Below, in pieces: positions 1 to 11,182 of a stretch of DNA of 64,000 nt. Below the pieces are notes generated by a model, which had not been told where the DNA came from, did not search any database, and saw only the letters and a list, made by a program, of their open reading frames with translations. The stretch spans positions 123,535,879 through 123,599,878 of the forward strand of contig NC_072896.1 of NCBI RefSeq assembly GCF_027943255.1. Reading direction: 5' to 3'. The first letter of the stretch is position 1, and each line of letters starts with the position of its first letter. The translations under genes were made by a program, and so were the position numbers. Source of the stretch: Anastrepha obliqua (taxonomy: Eukaryota; Arthropoda; Insecta; Diptera; Tephritidae).

Positions 1-937
1 GGTTGGTTAAAATGGTGCTTTACCCACAATCCAACTAAGACTCCCGCCATTTTGTTGCCACATCCTCGTTACCAACTTATTTACCAATTATTTACAGCAT
101 GACTATATCCAATCTGTGCGGTTTAAGAACCTTATTAGGTTGCTGACCTCTTACCAGCCAGTTACTCGAGACTCTCGAACAGTGGTTTGCCCAGCGTTGA
201 CATTCTCTCCTTCCATAAAGCAGGACATTCACAAAAGAAATGGAAAATCGTTTCCTTTTTCTCTGATTGTTTACCACTGTGACTGTGTGTGTAGTGAGGT
301 ATGCCCATTTTGGCTGACCAGAAGCCAGTAATGACTGCCATGTGTCTGCAGGCATCTTTTCATTTCATAATCATCAATATTGACGTTTATTTGTGGTTGT
401 AGGTGGACCATAAAGTTCTGCTAATTTTGCAAAATGTCTGGCCCCTCCATCTGCATTCCGCGATTTGCATATATTTTAAGGAAATTGCATTCTTGATTGA
501 ACAATAAAATAGCTGGACGACATTTTTACCAATTTTAACTATTTTTTTTTTTTTAATTTAGAGCCTATTAATTTTTTATAAAAGTTCAACGCACTATATA
601 ACAAAATCAGTAAAACTCGTTTATTTTTGTTTATGTTTAAAAATATGAAAATTTCGCAAATTTTCACTAAAATTTCACAATTTTCAAGAAGAATTTTTAG
701 AAAAATTTTTAGTGGGCAGTTTTTAGGCCACATAATTTTCGTACAAGAAAGTGCAAGTTTCACGAGGTTTTAAAATGCTCTTGAATTTTGACATTCTTTT
801 TTTTGTTTTTGCTGGCATTGCTAGCCATTTTCTTCCATATAATAAAATCTACTAACGAACTCTCTATGCAAAAACAAAAACCAATTTGTTCGAATAGCTT
901 CTTTTTTTTTCAAGTTTGAAATTTTTTTTTTCAAATT
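1..937. other. AT-rich non-coding DNA
   Basis: I see no supported gene. Open frames here are short, lack recognisable domains and lie in AT-rich sequence with T-runs (about 540-555 and 900-935). Nothing identifies it as host exon or transposon. Confidence 0.5.
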
Positions 938-1225
938 TTTTTCCCAATTTTTTTTAATTTCAAACTATTTGTTAAGCTCACCGTTTTTGCAATTTGAAAT
1001 ATGAAAAAATTCTCTGTAATTCTATAGCTATTCACAAATAAAATTTTTTCAAATTCCACAAAATTCATAATTTTTTTTAATTTTTTCCCAATTTTTTTGT
1101 TAATTTTAGACTATTTTTTAAACTCGCCGTTTTTCAAGAATCAATATACCAAAAAATTCTCTGTACTTCTGTAGCTATTCACAATTATAATTTTTCATAA
1201 ATTCCATAAACTTCAAAATAAATTG
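938..1225. repeat. Two-copy AT-rich tandem repeat (period about 147 bp)
   Basis: Two diverged copies lie head to tail. Shared landmarks recur in order: a TTCCCAATTTTTTT block, ACTATTT, CTC(A/G)CCGTTTTT, ATTCTCTGTA and TAGCTATTCACAA. The ATTCTCTGTA landmark sits near 1010 and again near 1157, giving the period. The copies differ by substitutions and small indels, so the duplication is not recent. No coding function is seen. Confidence 0.7.
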
Positions 1226-1247
1226 CAAAGTTTTTTCACTGTCCTTA

Positions 1248-1456
1248 CGGCAGCCGCCGTAGGAGAATGGGTTGTTGCGTGACTACCATTCGGAGTAAGT
1301 AGGCTTGCATCTCCGTGCAAGAAACACCAAATGGAAAAGTTTTTTCTAATAACGGTCACCCTCCAGCAGGCAATGACAATCATCCGAGTGTATTTCTGCT
1401 AAGAAAGAATTCCTCAAAAGAACTCATTTGCCGTTCGGAGGAGTCATAAAACTATA
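1248..1456 (+). repeat. tRNA-derived SINE, copy 1 (degraded)
   Basis: This stretch matches the SINE copies at 14.8 and 23.2 kb. It starts with a GC-rich CGGCAGCCGCCGTA head, followed by an A-box-like GAGAATGGGTTGTTGCGTGA and then the SINE body (a GCAGGCAATG block, GAGTGTATTTCT and GCCGTTCGGAG). The B-box region is damaged (GGCTTGCATCTCC in place of GGTTCGAATCTC). The 3' tail is missing or unrecognisable after about 1456. Orientation is set by the tRNA-like head lying upstream. SINEs of this kind are transcribed by RNA polymerase III and copied by LINE enzymes; this copy looks dead. Confidence 0.75.
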
Positions 1457-1825
1457 GACAACACAAATAAGGGGAAGATTTCAGCCAAATATCCAATAAA
1501 GGGTGTAAGAGCAAATTATATATTTATATAAATTAAAAATTTCTAGTGCAGTTGAACCGACCACGCGGCGTTCAAACAAAAACCAAAAAAAAAAACTTTG
1601 TCGGAAAAATGCCATATATTTTCTATAACTTCGAAAAAGATTATGATAGATGAAATAATAGTACATATAATTTATGATTTCAAATTTTATTAAGGTCTGT
1701 TTTCAGAATATTAATTTATTTCGTGGAGCTGCTCAAAAATATATATTCAAAATTTGCTTATTTCTTCCCCCGCTACTGCCGTCTAATTTCTTGAAGCACC
1801 AAATTATAGGTTTAAATTTAGATTT

Positions 1826-2260
1826 ATTGGAGGTTTGCACTTGGACCTCATGGCCTTTTGTGCCCTCTATTCTTCACAGTACCTCATCCAGACCCAGTTC
1901 CCTTATTAAACTTAAGATAGCGCTGAATTAGACTGAAGGAATGTGCCTTTTCCTCAGCCTGCAAATGGCCGAGATGTGTCAACCTTCTTCGTACTATAGC
2001 GCTACATTCCCCGTGTATACGGGGACCCAACTTAGCCAGATGCGACTGTGCATTTTTAACAGATTCAGTTTCTCTGGCAAAGCCTTGAGTGCCGCCTGAC
2101 TGTCGCTCAGAATGACAAGTCGCTCATTCCAAAGGTTTCTGTCTAAGTTAGCCTCTGCATACTGAAAAGTGGCACACACCTTCGCTTGGAAAATACTTGA
2201 AAAACTACCCTTTGGCACAAAATACTTGACTCCCATTCTTCGACCCATCTGTGGAGTTTT
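1826..2260 (-). pseudogene. LINE RNase H domain and 3' end (I/LOA-like group)
   Basis: Minus-strand frame 2248-1994 reads as the RNase H domain found at the C-terminus of LINE polyproteins of the I/LOA/Outcast type. Visible motifs are FQAKVCA, ILSDSQAALKAL and WVPVYTG. In active relatives the first reads FQAEV, so the catalytic glutamate is replaced by lysine here. The SDSQAA aspartate is kept. The frame is lost after WVPVYTG. About 170 bp further downstream the same strand carries GTGCAAACCTCCAATAAATC, which includes an AATAAA signal. The same string recurs at 29.7 kb, so it is probably this family's 3' end. The reverse transcriptase part is absent. Confidence 0.7.
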
Positions 2261-4186
2261 ATTTCTAATGTGTGCTCTAGTTTCCCTTGGCGTCTAGTTC
2301 AACTCTGAACTTCATTTCAAATTTGATGGTAGCTGGGTAAGGGGGAACTGCAGACTCAGCAATTCCATTTTCTTAGATGGAATCACTTTTCCTTTACCGA
2401 AGCCTTCCCTACGCAAGAAAATCGCTTCTGCCGTCTAACTTGTTGAAATCAAAAATTATAGAGAGTTTATTATTTAATGGCGGTTGAAAGAACAGGTTCC
2501 GGGTCTTTGAAAAATTTGTAACCACACGATCCACAATGGACCACTTGCAATCGCCTTGCAGAAATGGCTACAAGTAGATTCTAGAAAAGCCATGCCCCAG
2601 GCTTAAGAGTTGAAGTCAACCTCTAATTATGCTGTAAACATTATTTCGACTATTTGAAATGCTCCCAAATGTCTAACAACTTTTGAAAGCTGAATGCCAT
2701 GTTTTTCCTCATTCGGGCTTACGATCTTTGTGCAACAGTTTATTCATCCCTTGAGTCATTACAAATCGGAATTTAAAATGCAGCAAATTAGAAAAAGTTT
2801 CATAAATACCAAGGGAGAAAAATTTATATCATTAACATTTTTACGCGTTTTGGTTGTTCAACAAAAGCACGGACAAAATAGCTCACAAAGGATTTGTATT
2901 ATATTATATTTTTTGCAAGGACGCTTACATCTACTCGCACACACAAAAACAGGCGCAAACACTTGTAAACAACCGGACATGAAAAGCACATTACAACTAC
3001 AGCAAACAAAATTTGTCCTGTCGCTTGCCAAGTTAACGCCTTACCAACGGGCGCGTGTCCTAAGCGCTGTATCTCGAATACCCGGAAAAAGGTTAAAATC
3101 TTAAACCAAAAGGCGAAGGATCTTCTCCTGTAATTTGCCACAAATTATCATGCTATCAAGCTAGAATTACGCACCACTTTAACACTCATACATTTACTAG
3201 CAGTGCAAAGGTCAAATGAAAAGGACACACGCACACTCGCACAAATATACACACACACTTGTGTATATGACTAAAGAGCCGCTGGCAATGCCACATTAGG
3301 CGCACTCTTATGTAGAGGTGGAGGCTAAGCATTTTTCTTGGCATTTCGTCAAAAAGATGCAATTGAGAGAAAAAATTGCCTCTCAAGTTACAAGAGTACG
3401 ACTATTATTAAAGGCCTGGGCAAATGGTTTGAGGTAACAAAAGAAAAAAGTTGCTTGTTTCGTAAAAGGATATATATTTCATGCTCCACATGCGTCAACC
3501 TATGGAATACCACAGCCATAAACATGGCTGAATATCATTTTCTTTCGCAACCATCGCTTTTTCCAAGCGCCACAGCAAAGTATAATATTTCCATTTTTTC
3601 CAGTCGCTGTTCTTGGCAAGTCTGTTGCCTACCCACTTCGCGCTTCCGGCAACCGTTTTTCGTGTCTTCAACTGTGCCTACTCCAATAGTGGCTTTCAAC
3701 ATGTACGAGCCACGTTTATAGGCATTTATGTTATTCGTATGTAGACACCTCTGTGAAATGGGTAACTGTTGCATTTTACCCGTTTAACCCCAACATGAAA
3801 AAGTGCTATGCTTTGGTACGCAATTTCTTTATTAGATTTTTTATGAGGGTTCTATAGCATGCGAGCAGCAGTGAGCGAGGGGTTAGGGTGGCAAATAGCA
3901 TACCAGTTTGATATTATTACTTGTATGTGCAAGTGTAACTAGCTGGAAGGTGAAAGCGAACAACTGTACACTGTGAAAATAACTACGAGTACTTTAAATT
4001 GCTCGCTCTGGAGTTTTGAGTGAGTAGCTTTCTGAGACCGTAACATCGCCAACTAACCTACGGGTTACACCCCTTTTACAATTCAAACTAAAAGGTTATG
4101 TCTATTTTCAAAATTTAAAATATTTTTATTTTATTTTATCCTAAAAGTAATACCATAACAATCTGCAGTACAAAGCGTGTAAAGTA
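2261..4186. other. No recognisable gene
   Basis: Several open frames of 60-136 codons occur (the longest on the plus strand at 2694-3104), but none shows a domain, biased composition typical of coding sequence, or similarity I can name. A short CA-rich microsatellite-like stretch lies near 3235-3265. I treat the region as non-coding. Confidence 0.4.
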
Positions 4187-5040
4187 TGTACAGGGTCCGG
4201 CACTCGAAGTGTAACCAACCGCTCGCGCAGCTGATGCACGGGCATTGATTGCATTATATAATATTTGGCTGGAAAATCACAACCAGCGATTGTTCTTAAG
4301 CTAGAGCACCTTAAACTGAATACATTTTTTGTTATCGCACCATTACTCTTTACAAGGATACTGGTACCATCGCGAAACGTCATGGAAGTGGTCATCAAAA
4401 GACTGCAACGTCACGTGAAATAGCTGAAAAGTGAAGAAGCGGCTTGAGCGAAATCCCTAACGAAGTGCCAATCAAATCGCAAAAGAACTGAAAATATCTG
4501 ACCGCAGCATCCGCCGCATACTGAAAAATTATCTCAAACTCACCCCTTACCAGCTCCAAAAGGCGCATGATCTCACAACAACGCAGCAACAAGTCAGGCT
4601 TAGGAGAGCGAAGGAGTTGATTCATTTGACCGAAAGCGGTTAATTCGCGAACAATGTGTTTTCTGACGAGAACATTTTTCAAATTGAGTAATTCGTAAAC
4701 TCCATACGATTGGCCACCAGGAGGCAGCACCCGACACAGGTAATGGTTTGGGCCGCTGTAGCCACAGATGGGCGCTCTCCAATCACTTTCATCGAACCTG
4801 CTGTCGAGATAAATGCGAAAATTATCAGGAAAGTATTCTGGAGCTTGTTTTGAAGCCGTGGTCAGGCAAACATTTTGTTGGCAGCCCATGCCGTTTCAGC
4901 AGGACTCGGCACCGCCTCAAAAAGCTCGAGTGAACCAAGAATGACAAAAAACTCAACGTTCCGAACTTCCTAACGTCCACACAATGGCTCTCAAATTCCA
5001 TAGATGCGAATCCGATGGCTTATTCTCTGAATTCTAGACT
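4187..5040 (+). pseudogene. Tc1/mariner-superfamily transposase remnant (non-classical mariner)
   Basis: The reading frame from about 4446 reads, across three in-frame stops, as a transposase. It has an HTH region (NQIAKELKISDRSIRRILK), a linker (LTPYQLQKAHDLT), a first catalytic block (NVFSDENIF) and a strongly diagnostic QVMVWAAVATDGRSP. Further pieces (KPWSGKHFVGSPC, then NVPNFLTSTQW with SIDANP) follow in other frames, so there are at least two frameshifts as well as the stops. An upstream frame (GTIAKRHGSG) gives the start of the HTH domain. The probable 5' terminus is the TACAGGGTCCGGCACTCG string at 4186-4203. I could not find a matching 3' inverted repeat. The family is a Tc1/mariner relative distinct from the DD34D mariners elsewhere in the window. 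It cannot make active enzyme. Confidence 0.75.
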
Positions 5041-5741
5041 AATTAACGAAATATTAAGATTAACTAAAACCTACTAATCCTACTTCTAAGTTATCAAAAA
5101 GTGTTACAATTTCATCTCTATAATCGATGGCTTAGTCACACTGATTTTGGATTAAGATAAACTTAATAGAATTAAAGGGTATTTCAAAAGACGCACTTAT
5201 ATTTTGTTTTAAAATAAGACAAGCAGATTCTTTCCAATTCAACTATTGAAATTTGTTCACCAACCTTTGAACTGGAGACTCATTCAGACAATTATTTCCA
5301 CCAAAAGTCACGAATTCTGCGATATGTTGTTCTTAAAGATGAACAATTTTCTTAATAATAATAAATAACTTTAATGCGTTGTCCTATCTGTCGACTTGCC
5401 AAATGTCAAAGATTATTAAAAAAAGGTGCCCTCTAGAAATTATTCACTTTTTAAAGACCCTTTATGTAGGCGCCAGCTAAAGAAATGTTCCTTGCTTCCA
5501 CTACAATACTCACTTTTTTCTCAAAAGTGTCAGCTTAAGGCTCATACTCGTACATCAGCAAATGCACCCCTAGCTACCAGAGTCAAATTACCGCCTAAAC
5601 AATTTTGAAAGAGTTCAAAAAATTGCCTCAGCCGTTACTCCATAACTGGAAACTTAATTTAAGGGCAAGTTGTCTTCCATTTTAACCTTTCCAGCACAGA
5701 GGAGACCTTCGCCCTTCCTTTCCATCACCATCACGTACATA
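5041..5741. other. No recognisable gene
   Basis: The stretch is AT-rich with short random frames. A string AAAGGGTATTTCAAAAGACG at about 5175 resembles a transposon end, but I could not find a partner, so no element is called. Confidence 0.35.
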
Positions 5742-6902
5742 TCAGGTCAGTCCATAAGTTCGTGCGTTTTTTAAAGGTGGTTTTAAAATTAATAAAAAAG
5801 ATGTTTAAAGCATTTATTAATCAATAATATATTTTCCTTCATTATTTACAATTCCCTGCTCAAAAAATTTGTTTGTCCTTGGAGGCAAAATACGCTTCGA
5901 TGTCCCTTTGCATAGCTTCTTTTGAGGAGTAGTTCTTGTTACTCATATGGGATTGAAGTACACGGAAAAGGTGATAATCACAAGGTGCAATATCCGGAGA
6001 GTATGGTGGATGTGGCATTAGCTCCCATCCGAGCTCGTTCAGCTTGCCTAATGCTTGCCTTGCGGAATGAGGTCTTGCGTTGTCGTGATGAAACAAAACT
6101 TTGCGTCTAGTCACTAAAGACGGTCGATTTTTTTTAAGTGCCTCATTCAGGTTTGATAGCTGATGGGAATAATAATCAGCAGTTATCGTCTGGTTTGGTT
6201 CCAGAAGTTCATAACAAACAATACCGGCCATATCCCACCAAATAGACAGGAGAATCTTCTTGGAGTGAAGGCCATCTCTGGGGTCGGTTCTGGTGTTTCA
6301 TCTTTATCTAACCATTGGCATTTGCGAACAGGATTATTGTAAAGGACCCATTTCTCAACACCAGCAACGATATGGTTCAAAAAACTTTAATTTTCAAGCC
6401 ATTGCAGCAGCTGAGAACACACATTCACTCTCTGCTGAAGGCTGGCGACGGAAAGTCTATGTGGAACCCATTTTCCCAGCTTTGAAATCTTTCCCATGCG
6501 ATGAACAAGGCGTCGGAGTTAAAGACTTCAGGACGACCAGCGCGCGGGGCATCCTCCACGTCGCAGTTACCACTTCGGAATTTTGAAAACCACTTTTGCG
6601 CAGTCCTTACACTCACGGTATCCGCTCCGTGAACAGTGTTTATTTCTGCAGTAGCAGTTGTTGCATTTTTACCACTTTTATAAAAAAAATACAAAATATG
6701 CCTCTTATACGCGTTCGAAGATTCCATTTTATTTTTTAACAACACGTGCTTCTATTCGCCATTAAAATCACTTGTTGAATACACAATATTTCAAAGAAAA
6801 TATAAATAGTTCCGTTTATTCCGCGAATAATTTTTTGTATGCAAAAACTGTACAAAAGTGAAATTATGGGTAAAATACGCACGAATTTATGGGCTAATCT
6901 GA
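5742..6902 (-). mobile_element. Mariner element A (1161 bp, both ends present)
   Basis: The ends are imperfect inverted repeats of about 28 bp. The left end begins TCAGGTCAGTCCATAAG at 5742; the right end read on the minus strand begins TCAGATTAGCCCATAA from 6902. Both continue into TTCGTGCGT. The element is flanked by TA at 5740-5741 and 6903-6904, the target duplication expected of mariners. It is shorter than a typical 1.3-kb mariner because the transposase gene inside has internal deletions. The ends differ from each other at several positions, which suggests an old insertion. Confidence 0.85.
5828..6727 (-). pseudogene. Mariner transposase pseudogene (element A)
   Basis: The start is the ATG at 6727 (MESSNAYKRH). 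The N-terminal paired-like HTH follows (TAQKWFSKFRSGNCD). The second HTH and the WVPHEL-type linker are missing or scrambled. Catalytic motifs follow in other frames. The first reads IVAGVEKW where active mariners have GDEKW, so the first aspartate is valine. The second is FHHDNARPH. The third is PHPPYSPDIAPCDYHLF, which gives the mariner D34D spacing. The C-terminus ends GKYIID after a small deletion just before it. At least two frameshifts, one stop and one lost catalytic residue make it inactive. Confidence 0.85.
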
Positions 6903-6904
6903 TA

Positions 6905-7460
6905 GAGTACTCTGACAAAAGGGAGTACCTGTATCCAATTCTACGATACTATCAACCCAGAGAAGCTACTGAATCTTTATCTGCTGCACTTCGCCTATAC
7001 CAATGTAAATCTCACACAGTTCATTTGGAGATCGATTAGCATGAAAGAGCTAACAATGAGCCAAAGAACATCTAGAAGATATAAGGAGAACTTATTTATT
7101 ACTATACAAAATGCATAAAACATAAAATCGGATTTTTAGAACTTTGGCAAAATGTAATATGCTTTCAAATCATACTGTCCTAGATTTTTCTTCCACAAAG
7201 TATTAAGACAGCCGAACTCCCAATAATTATCATCAATTATTATTATTATTACTGCTTGTACTTTGGTAAAAATACAAAGTAAATATTACTAGTTGATAAA
7301 CCTGGATCTTAGAAATTTGATTTAAGAAGAACCAATCTATTTCTCCCTTTTTTAGGTATTTGTAATTTATAGCTCATTAATCATTAGTAGTAGTAGTAGT
7401 AGGGTAATTCTTTATTTAATTTAAAAAAAATTATGGCTAACAATTGATTTGATTCATACA
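6905..7460. other. No recognisable gene
   Basis: The DNA is AT-rich with a short (TAG/TAT) triplet-rich stretch near 7225-7245 and a (TAG)n run near 7386-7402. No coding signal is seen. Confidence 0.4.
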
Positions 7461-7684
7461 TTAATTCATTTAATATATTAAAGTAAATAAAGAAATAAAT
7501 AAAAATGTTTGTGACAATAATTAATTATTATTTTTCATATCTAGTTTCCGTTAATATCCATTCTTAATAAAATTAATTCATTTAATATATTAAAGTAAAT
7601 AAAGAAATAAATAAAAATGTTTGTGACAGTAATTAATTATTATTTTTCATATCTAGTTTCCGTTAATATCCATTCTTAATAAAA
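7461..7684. repeat. Recent tandem duplication, 2 x 112 bp
   Basis: 7461-7572 and 7573-7684 are the same 112-bp sequence. I find one difference (GACAAT in copy 1, GACAGT in copy 2). The near identity means a recent duplication, or that the assembly duplicated one copy. The unit is AT-rich and non-coding. Confidence 0.92.
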
Positions 7685-8245
7685 AGTATGAAAGTATTAA
7701 AAAAGAAAGCAGATCCAAGCACCACTTGACTTTCACTTTCTTAAATTCAAATTAAAACATCGAAAGCTTATTCGAAAACCAAAGGTTTGCATATGTAAGG
7801 TTTGAATCAAAATCTTTCTAAGTATGCTTTACACCAGTAGTGAACTTTTCATTTTGAGCAAAGCCATTTGGTTGACTTTTATTTGCATTGCTTTATTTAA
7901 AAGGTTTCTATTTTTCGGTTTAGGTATGGAAATAAACATTATTTGGTAAGCTTGAACATTTCAAGGCTATGAGAGTATAAACATTTGTTGCTCCTGCCTC
8001 GCATACGTGAATGTGTTTGTATGATTTACATGTAATAGGGTCGTAGGTATTCATGCGCACATACGTTTTAAATCGAAAAGTAAAAAAGCAAGAGGAAAAT
8101 TAATTTTAGTGAAACAAGTTGTAAGTCTTGAAGATATAAATAGGCTGAGTTACTTACTGATATTCCATTCTTTCAACTAAGCGAAAAATGTAAGCTAATA
8201 GATGAGTAATACCCTGGAAGAGTTATATAACTTAGATGTGTATCA
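7685..8245. other. No recognisable gene
   Basis: AT-rich sequence leading up to the Helitron. No domain-bearing frame or repeat was found. Confidence 0.4.
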
Positions 8246-8391
8246 TCTATATATATATAAAATTCAAATTATGTATGTATCTATAGATCGACTTGCGTCC
8301 TAAACGCATAAACCGATCATAACCAAATTTGAAACACGAACTGGATACCTTACCGGGATGGTCATGGGCTAAAAAATATTTTGATATATTT

Positions 8392-8705
8392 AGGGGGCGT
8401 AGTACCTCCCATACAAATGGAATTTTTAACAGTTCGTATTTCTGGAAGTATTTACGTTAGACTACTGAAATTTGGTAAGGGGTTATATGACATTAATCCT
8501 TACCACATCCAGAAAAACTGCGTATAACGAAAAAGGGGGCGTGGTACCTCCCATACAACTGGAATTTTTTATAGTCCATATCTCTGGAAGTATTTAGGCT
8601 AGACCAATGAAATTTAGGAAGGAGTTATATGAGGTTAATCCCTAACACCTCGAAGAAAACTTAGAAAAACGAAAAAGGGGGCTTGGCACCTCCCATATAA
8701 ATGCA
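8392..8705 (+). repeat. Tandem repeat inside the Helitron (period 142 bp)
   Basis: Copies begin at 8392, 8534 and 8676, each opening with an AGGGGGC(G/T)(T/G)(A/G)GTACCTCCCATA-like block. The first two are complete and diverged from each other. The third runs into the helicase pseudogene after about 30 bp. Subterminal minisatellites like this are common in Helitrons; a role is not established. Confidence 0.85.
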
Positions 8706-8708
8706 ATT

Positions 8709-10251
8709 TTGTGCTCTTTGCAAATTTACAACCAAGCGCTAATCGACATAAAAAATATATGTATTTCAATTAATAGCAAATCCTTGGAGCATTTGGGATT
8801 ACCTTCTCCCGTTCGAGACAGAATCGATTTGGCCGACAAAGATATCTCCCGGGAGATGAATTACGATATCGAGGCTCTTCGTACTTTTATAAGCAAAAGC
8901 AAACCTCTATTGGTTACGGATCAAAAAGTCGCATACGAAACTATTCAAGGAATGATTACTGAATGGAGGAATCGGCAAAACATTTCTGCTTAATTTGATA
9001 TTGGCTGATGTAAGAGAAAAGAAAGAAATCGCTGTGGCAGTTGCTTCTTCAGGAATAGCGGCTACTCTTTTGTGTGGCGGACGAACAGCTTACTCAGCTT
9101 TTAAGTTACCACTGTCTATGCAAATATCTGACACACCGATGTACAATAAAAGCAAAAACTCAGGTCAAGGTAGGGTTCTAAAGACATGTAAGCTAATCGT
9201 GTGGGATGAGTGTACAATGGTCCATAAAAAGTCGCTAGAAGCTTTAGACCGATCTCTGAGAGACTTGAGAGGTAATGATCAACCCATGGGTGGTGCCTTA
9301 CTCTTACTGGCAGGGGATTTTCGACAAATTCTTCCAGTTATTCCGAAAGGAACCGCCGCAGATGAAGTGAATGCCTGCTTAAAATCGTCATACCTTTGGG
9401 ACTACGTTCAAAAATTGACTCTTTCTACAAATATGAGAGAACATTTGGGAGGAGATGCTTCAGCAGAAGTTTTTTCTGAACAACTACTTACAATAGGCAA
9501 TGTAAAATTACCAGTTTCTTTACCACCAAATTTAATTTCTTTTCCTCCAGGTTTTGGTCAACTTATGTTATCAGTCGATGCTTTGATAGAAAGGGTATTT
9601 CCAAATATTTCAGCCAATCACACAAACTATAGATGGCTTCGAGAAAGGGCCATTTTGGCACCTAAGAATGACGATGTAAATGTCATTAATTCCAAAATTC
9701 AAGAAATACTACCAGGAACTGTCAAAACTTATCATTCCATTGACACAGTCGTCGAAGAATCCCAGGCTGTTCATTATCCCGTTGAGTTTCTTAACTCCTT
9801 GGACCCATCAGGAATTCCTCCTCATCGACTGATGCTTAAAAAGGGGGCTACGATAATTATGCTGCGTAATTTGTATCCTCCACGTTTATGCAATGGCACA
9901 AGGCTAATCATCACGAAACTTTTACCGAATGTTATAGAAGCTATGGTTTTATCAGGAAATTTTGAAAACCACAAAGTTTTCATACCAAGAATTCCAGTGA
10001 TACCGACGGATATACCTTTCAATTTTAAACGCCTCCAATTTCCTATTAGACTGGCTTTCGCAATGTCTATAAATAAAGCTCAGGGACAATTATTAGCTGT
10101 AGCAGGAGTTAATCTAACCAACTCATGTTTTACCCATGGCCAATTATATGTATCCTGCTCCAGAGTTGGCGCACCGAAAAACCTTTTTATTTATACTCAA
10201 AATAATATAACAAAAAATGTCGTATATCCGATCGTTTTAAATAATACCTAA
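8709..10251 (+). pseudogene. Helitron PIF1-like helicase (C-terminal part, frameshifted)
   Basis: Helitron transposases join a Rep nuclease to a PIF1-family helicase that unwinds DNA during rolling-circle movement. Only the helicase end remains. The first segment, 8709-8993, gives the lead-in (LEHLGLPSPVRDR, LLVTDQKVAYETI). A frameshift with loss of a few codons near 8955-8964 moves reading to the frame that is open to 10251. The Walker A motif is at 8965-8982 in this second frame (GGIGKT, with I where T is usual). Next come VAVASSGIAATLL, Walker B (KLIVWDECTM), LLLAGDFRQILPVIPKG and the C-terminal motifs AFAMSINKAQGQ and GQLYVSCSRV. About 430 codons of the second frame are uninterrupted, so the copy is fairly young. 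No ATG suits a start, because the 5' gene is missing. Confidence 0.9.
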
Positions 10252-10337
10252 ACTGACTTAAAAAAGTTAAAGTTGTTTTATTTACATTGCATACTTTTTG
10301 ATAGAAATGCGGGGTGAAACCCACGGGTATAAGCTAG

Positions 10338-10644
10338 TAGTTATATAAGTTACATCTAATCAGGCATGTGGAAATTTTTATCAGTTCCTAATAGTTGAAA
10401 CGTATTTGCTTCAGTTGTAATGTCCGTTATAGCAAATGAGATGAAAAAATTGCTCATTACTTACCCACTAACGAGTTATGCCGAGCCTTTTGACGGATAA
10501 ACATAAAAACTAAAATTTCGACTAAGCACATATTATACGCAGAATACGGCCAGAATAAAGTTTTATAATAACTTATAATACCATTTTCTTCGAAAGTTTT
10601 CCGATCATCACATCTGTTATTAACATTCCATAACATTCACTTTA
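10338..10644. other. Host flank right of the Helitron
   Basis: No gene is seen. The first bases (AGTTATATAAGTTACATCT from 10339) resemble the left flank (AGTTATATAACTTAGATGT from 8221); see findings. Confidence 0.4.
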
Positions 10645-11182
10645 GACATCAAACGAGTGAGTGGAGAACCCCGAATGAACCAACGCCAAAAAATCCCATA
10701 TCATTTTCAGTCGAGGATGCTCAGGAAGCAATGCTCACGGTTCTTATGGATTCAAACAGTATTGTCCACCACGATTTTTTCCCAGAAGGTGAGACAATTA
10801 ATGAGGATTATTATTTGGGCGTTATGAGACGCTCATGTGAAGCAATTCATCGCAAAGGAAAAGGTTGGTGGGGAAACACACCGTCGCGCAGTACCATCAC
10901 TATCGGTAAATTTTTCATCAAGAACGAAACGAACACCATCCAACATCCATCGAATTTACCTAACCTGCGATTTTTTTCTGTTTGATCGAGTCAAAAAACC
11001 ACTATGGAAAAGGCGTTGCATTTTAGCCGCCGAAACGAAGTAATGGAAAAATCGAGAACGACTCTGATGGCTATACCGAAAATAGGGTCCCAGAAATGTT
11101 TCGAGACCTGCAACGCTGGCAAAAGTGCTTTGCAGTTGATGGGGAGTACTTTGCAGGCGATAATATCACTTTTGGTGAATAA
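10645..11182 (+). pseudogene. Mariner-type transposase, C-terminal remnant
   Basis: Pieces in different frames follow the order of a SETMAR-like mariner transposase: EWRTPNEPTPKK near 10655, then MLTVLMDSNSIVHHDFFPEG (10731 on) and TINEDYYLGVMRRS. The region around the second and third catalytic aspartates is badly damaged; only NTNTIQHPSNLPN-like and FFLF-like debris remains. The end is recognisable in another frame as QRWQKCFAVDGEYFAGDN with a stop at 11180-11182. The N-terminal DNA-binding half is missing. I found no convincing inverted repeats. The piece resembles the family of the short element at 50.7 kb. Confidence 0.75.

Larger units (their letters stand above)
8246..10337 (+). mobile_element. 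Helitron, non-autonomous, 5' body deleted (2092 bp)
   Basis: The element starts with TC (TCTATATATATATAAAATTC at 8246) after host A and ends with CTAG at 10334-10337 before host T, which is the Helitron insertion pattern. Just before CTAG is a short GC-rich stretch (GCGGGGTGAAACCCACGGGT) able to form small hairpins (GGGT/ACCC), as Helitron 3' ends do. Inside are a 142-bp tandem repeat and the C-terminal part of the Rep/helicase gene. The rolling-circle Rep nuclease domain is absent, so the copy cannot move by itself. There is no target duplication, as expected for this class. Confidence 0.85.

Noticed and set aside
2694..3104. Open frame of 136 codons on the plus strand
   Set aside because: No domain, ordinary AT-driven composition, and a second long frame overlaps on the other strand. 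It looks random.
5170..5430. Possible MITE beginning AAAGGGTATTTCAAAAGACG
   Set aside because: No matching inverted end or target duplication was found.
8995..8997. Start of a helicase protein at 8995
   Set aside because: The codon is TTG and Walker A lies upstream in the same frame, so the protein did not start here.
9822..10022. Minus-strand frame inside the Helitron helicase
   Set aside because: Antisense shadow of the helicase frame.
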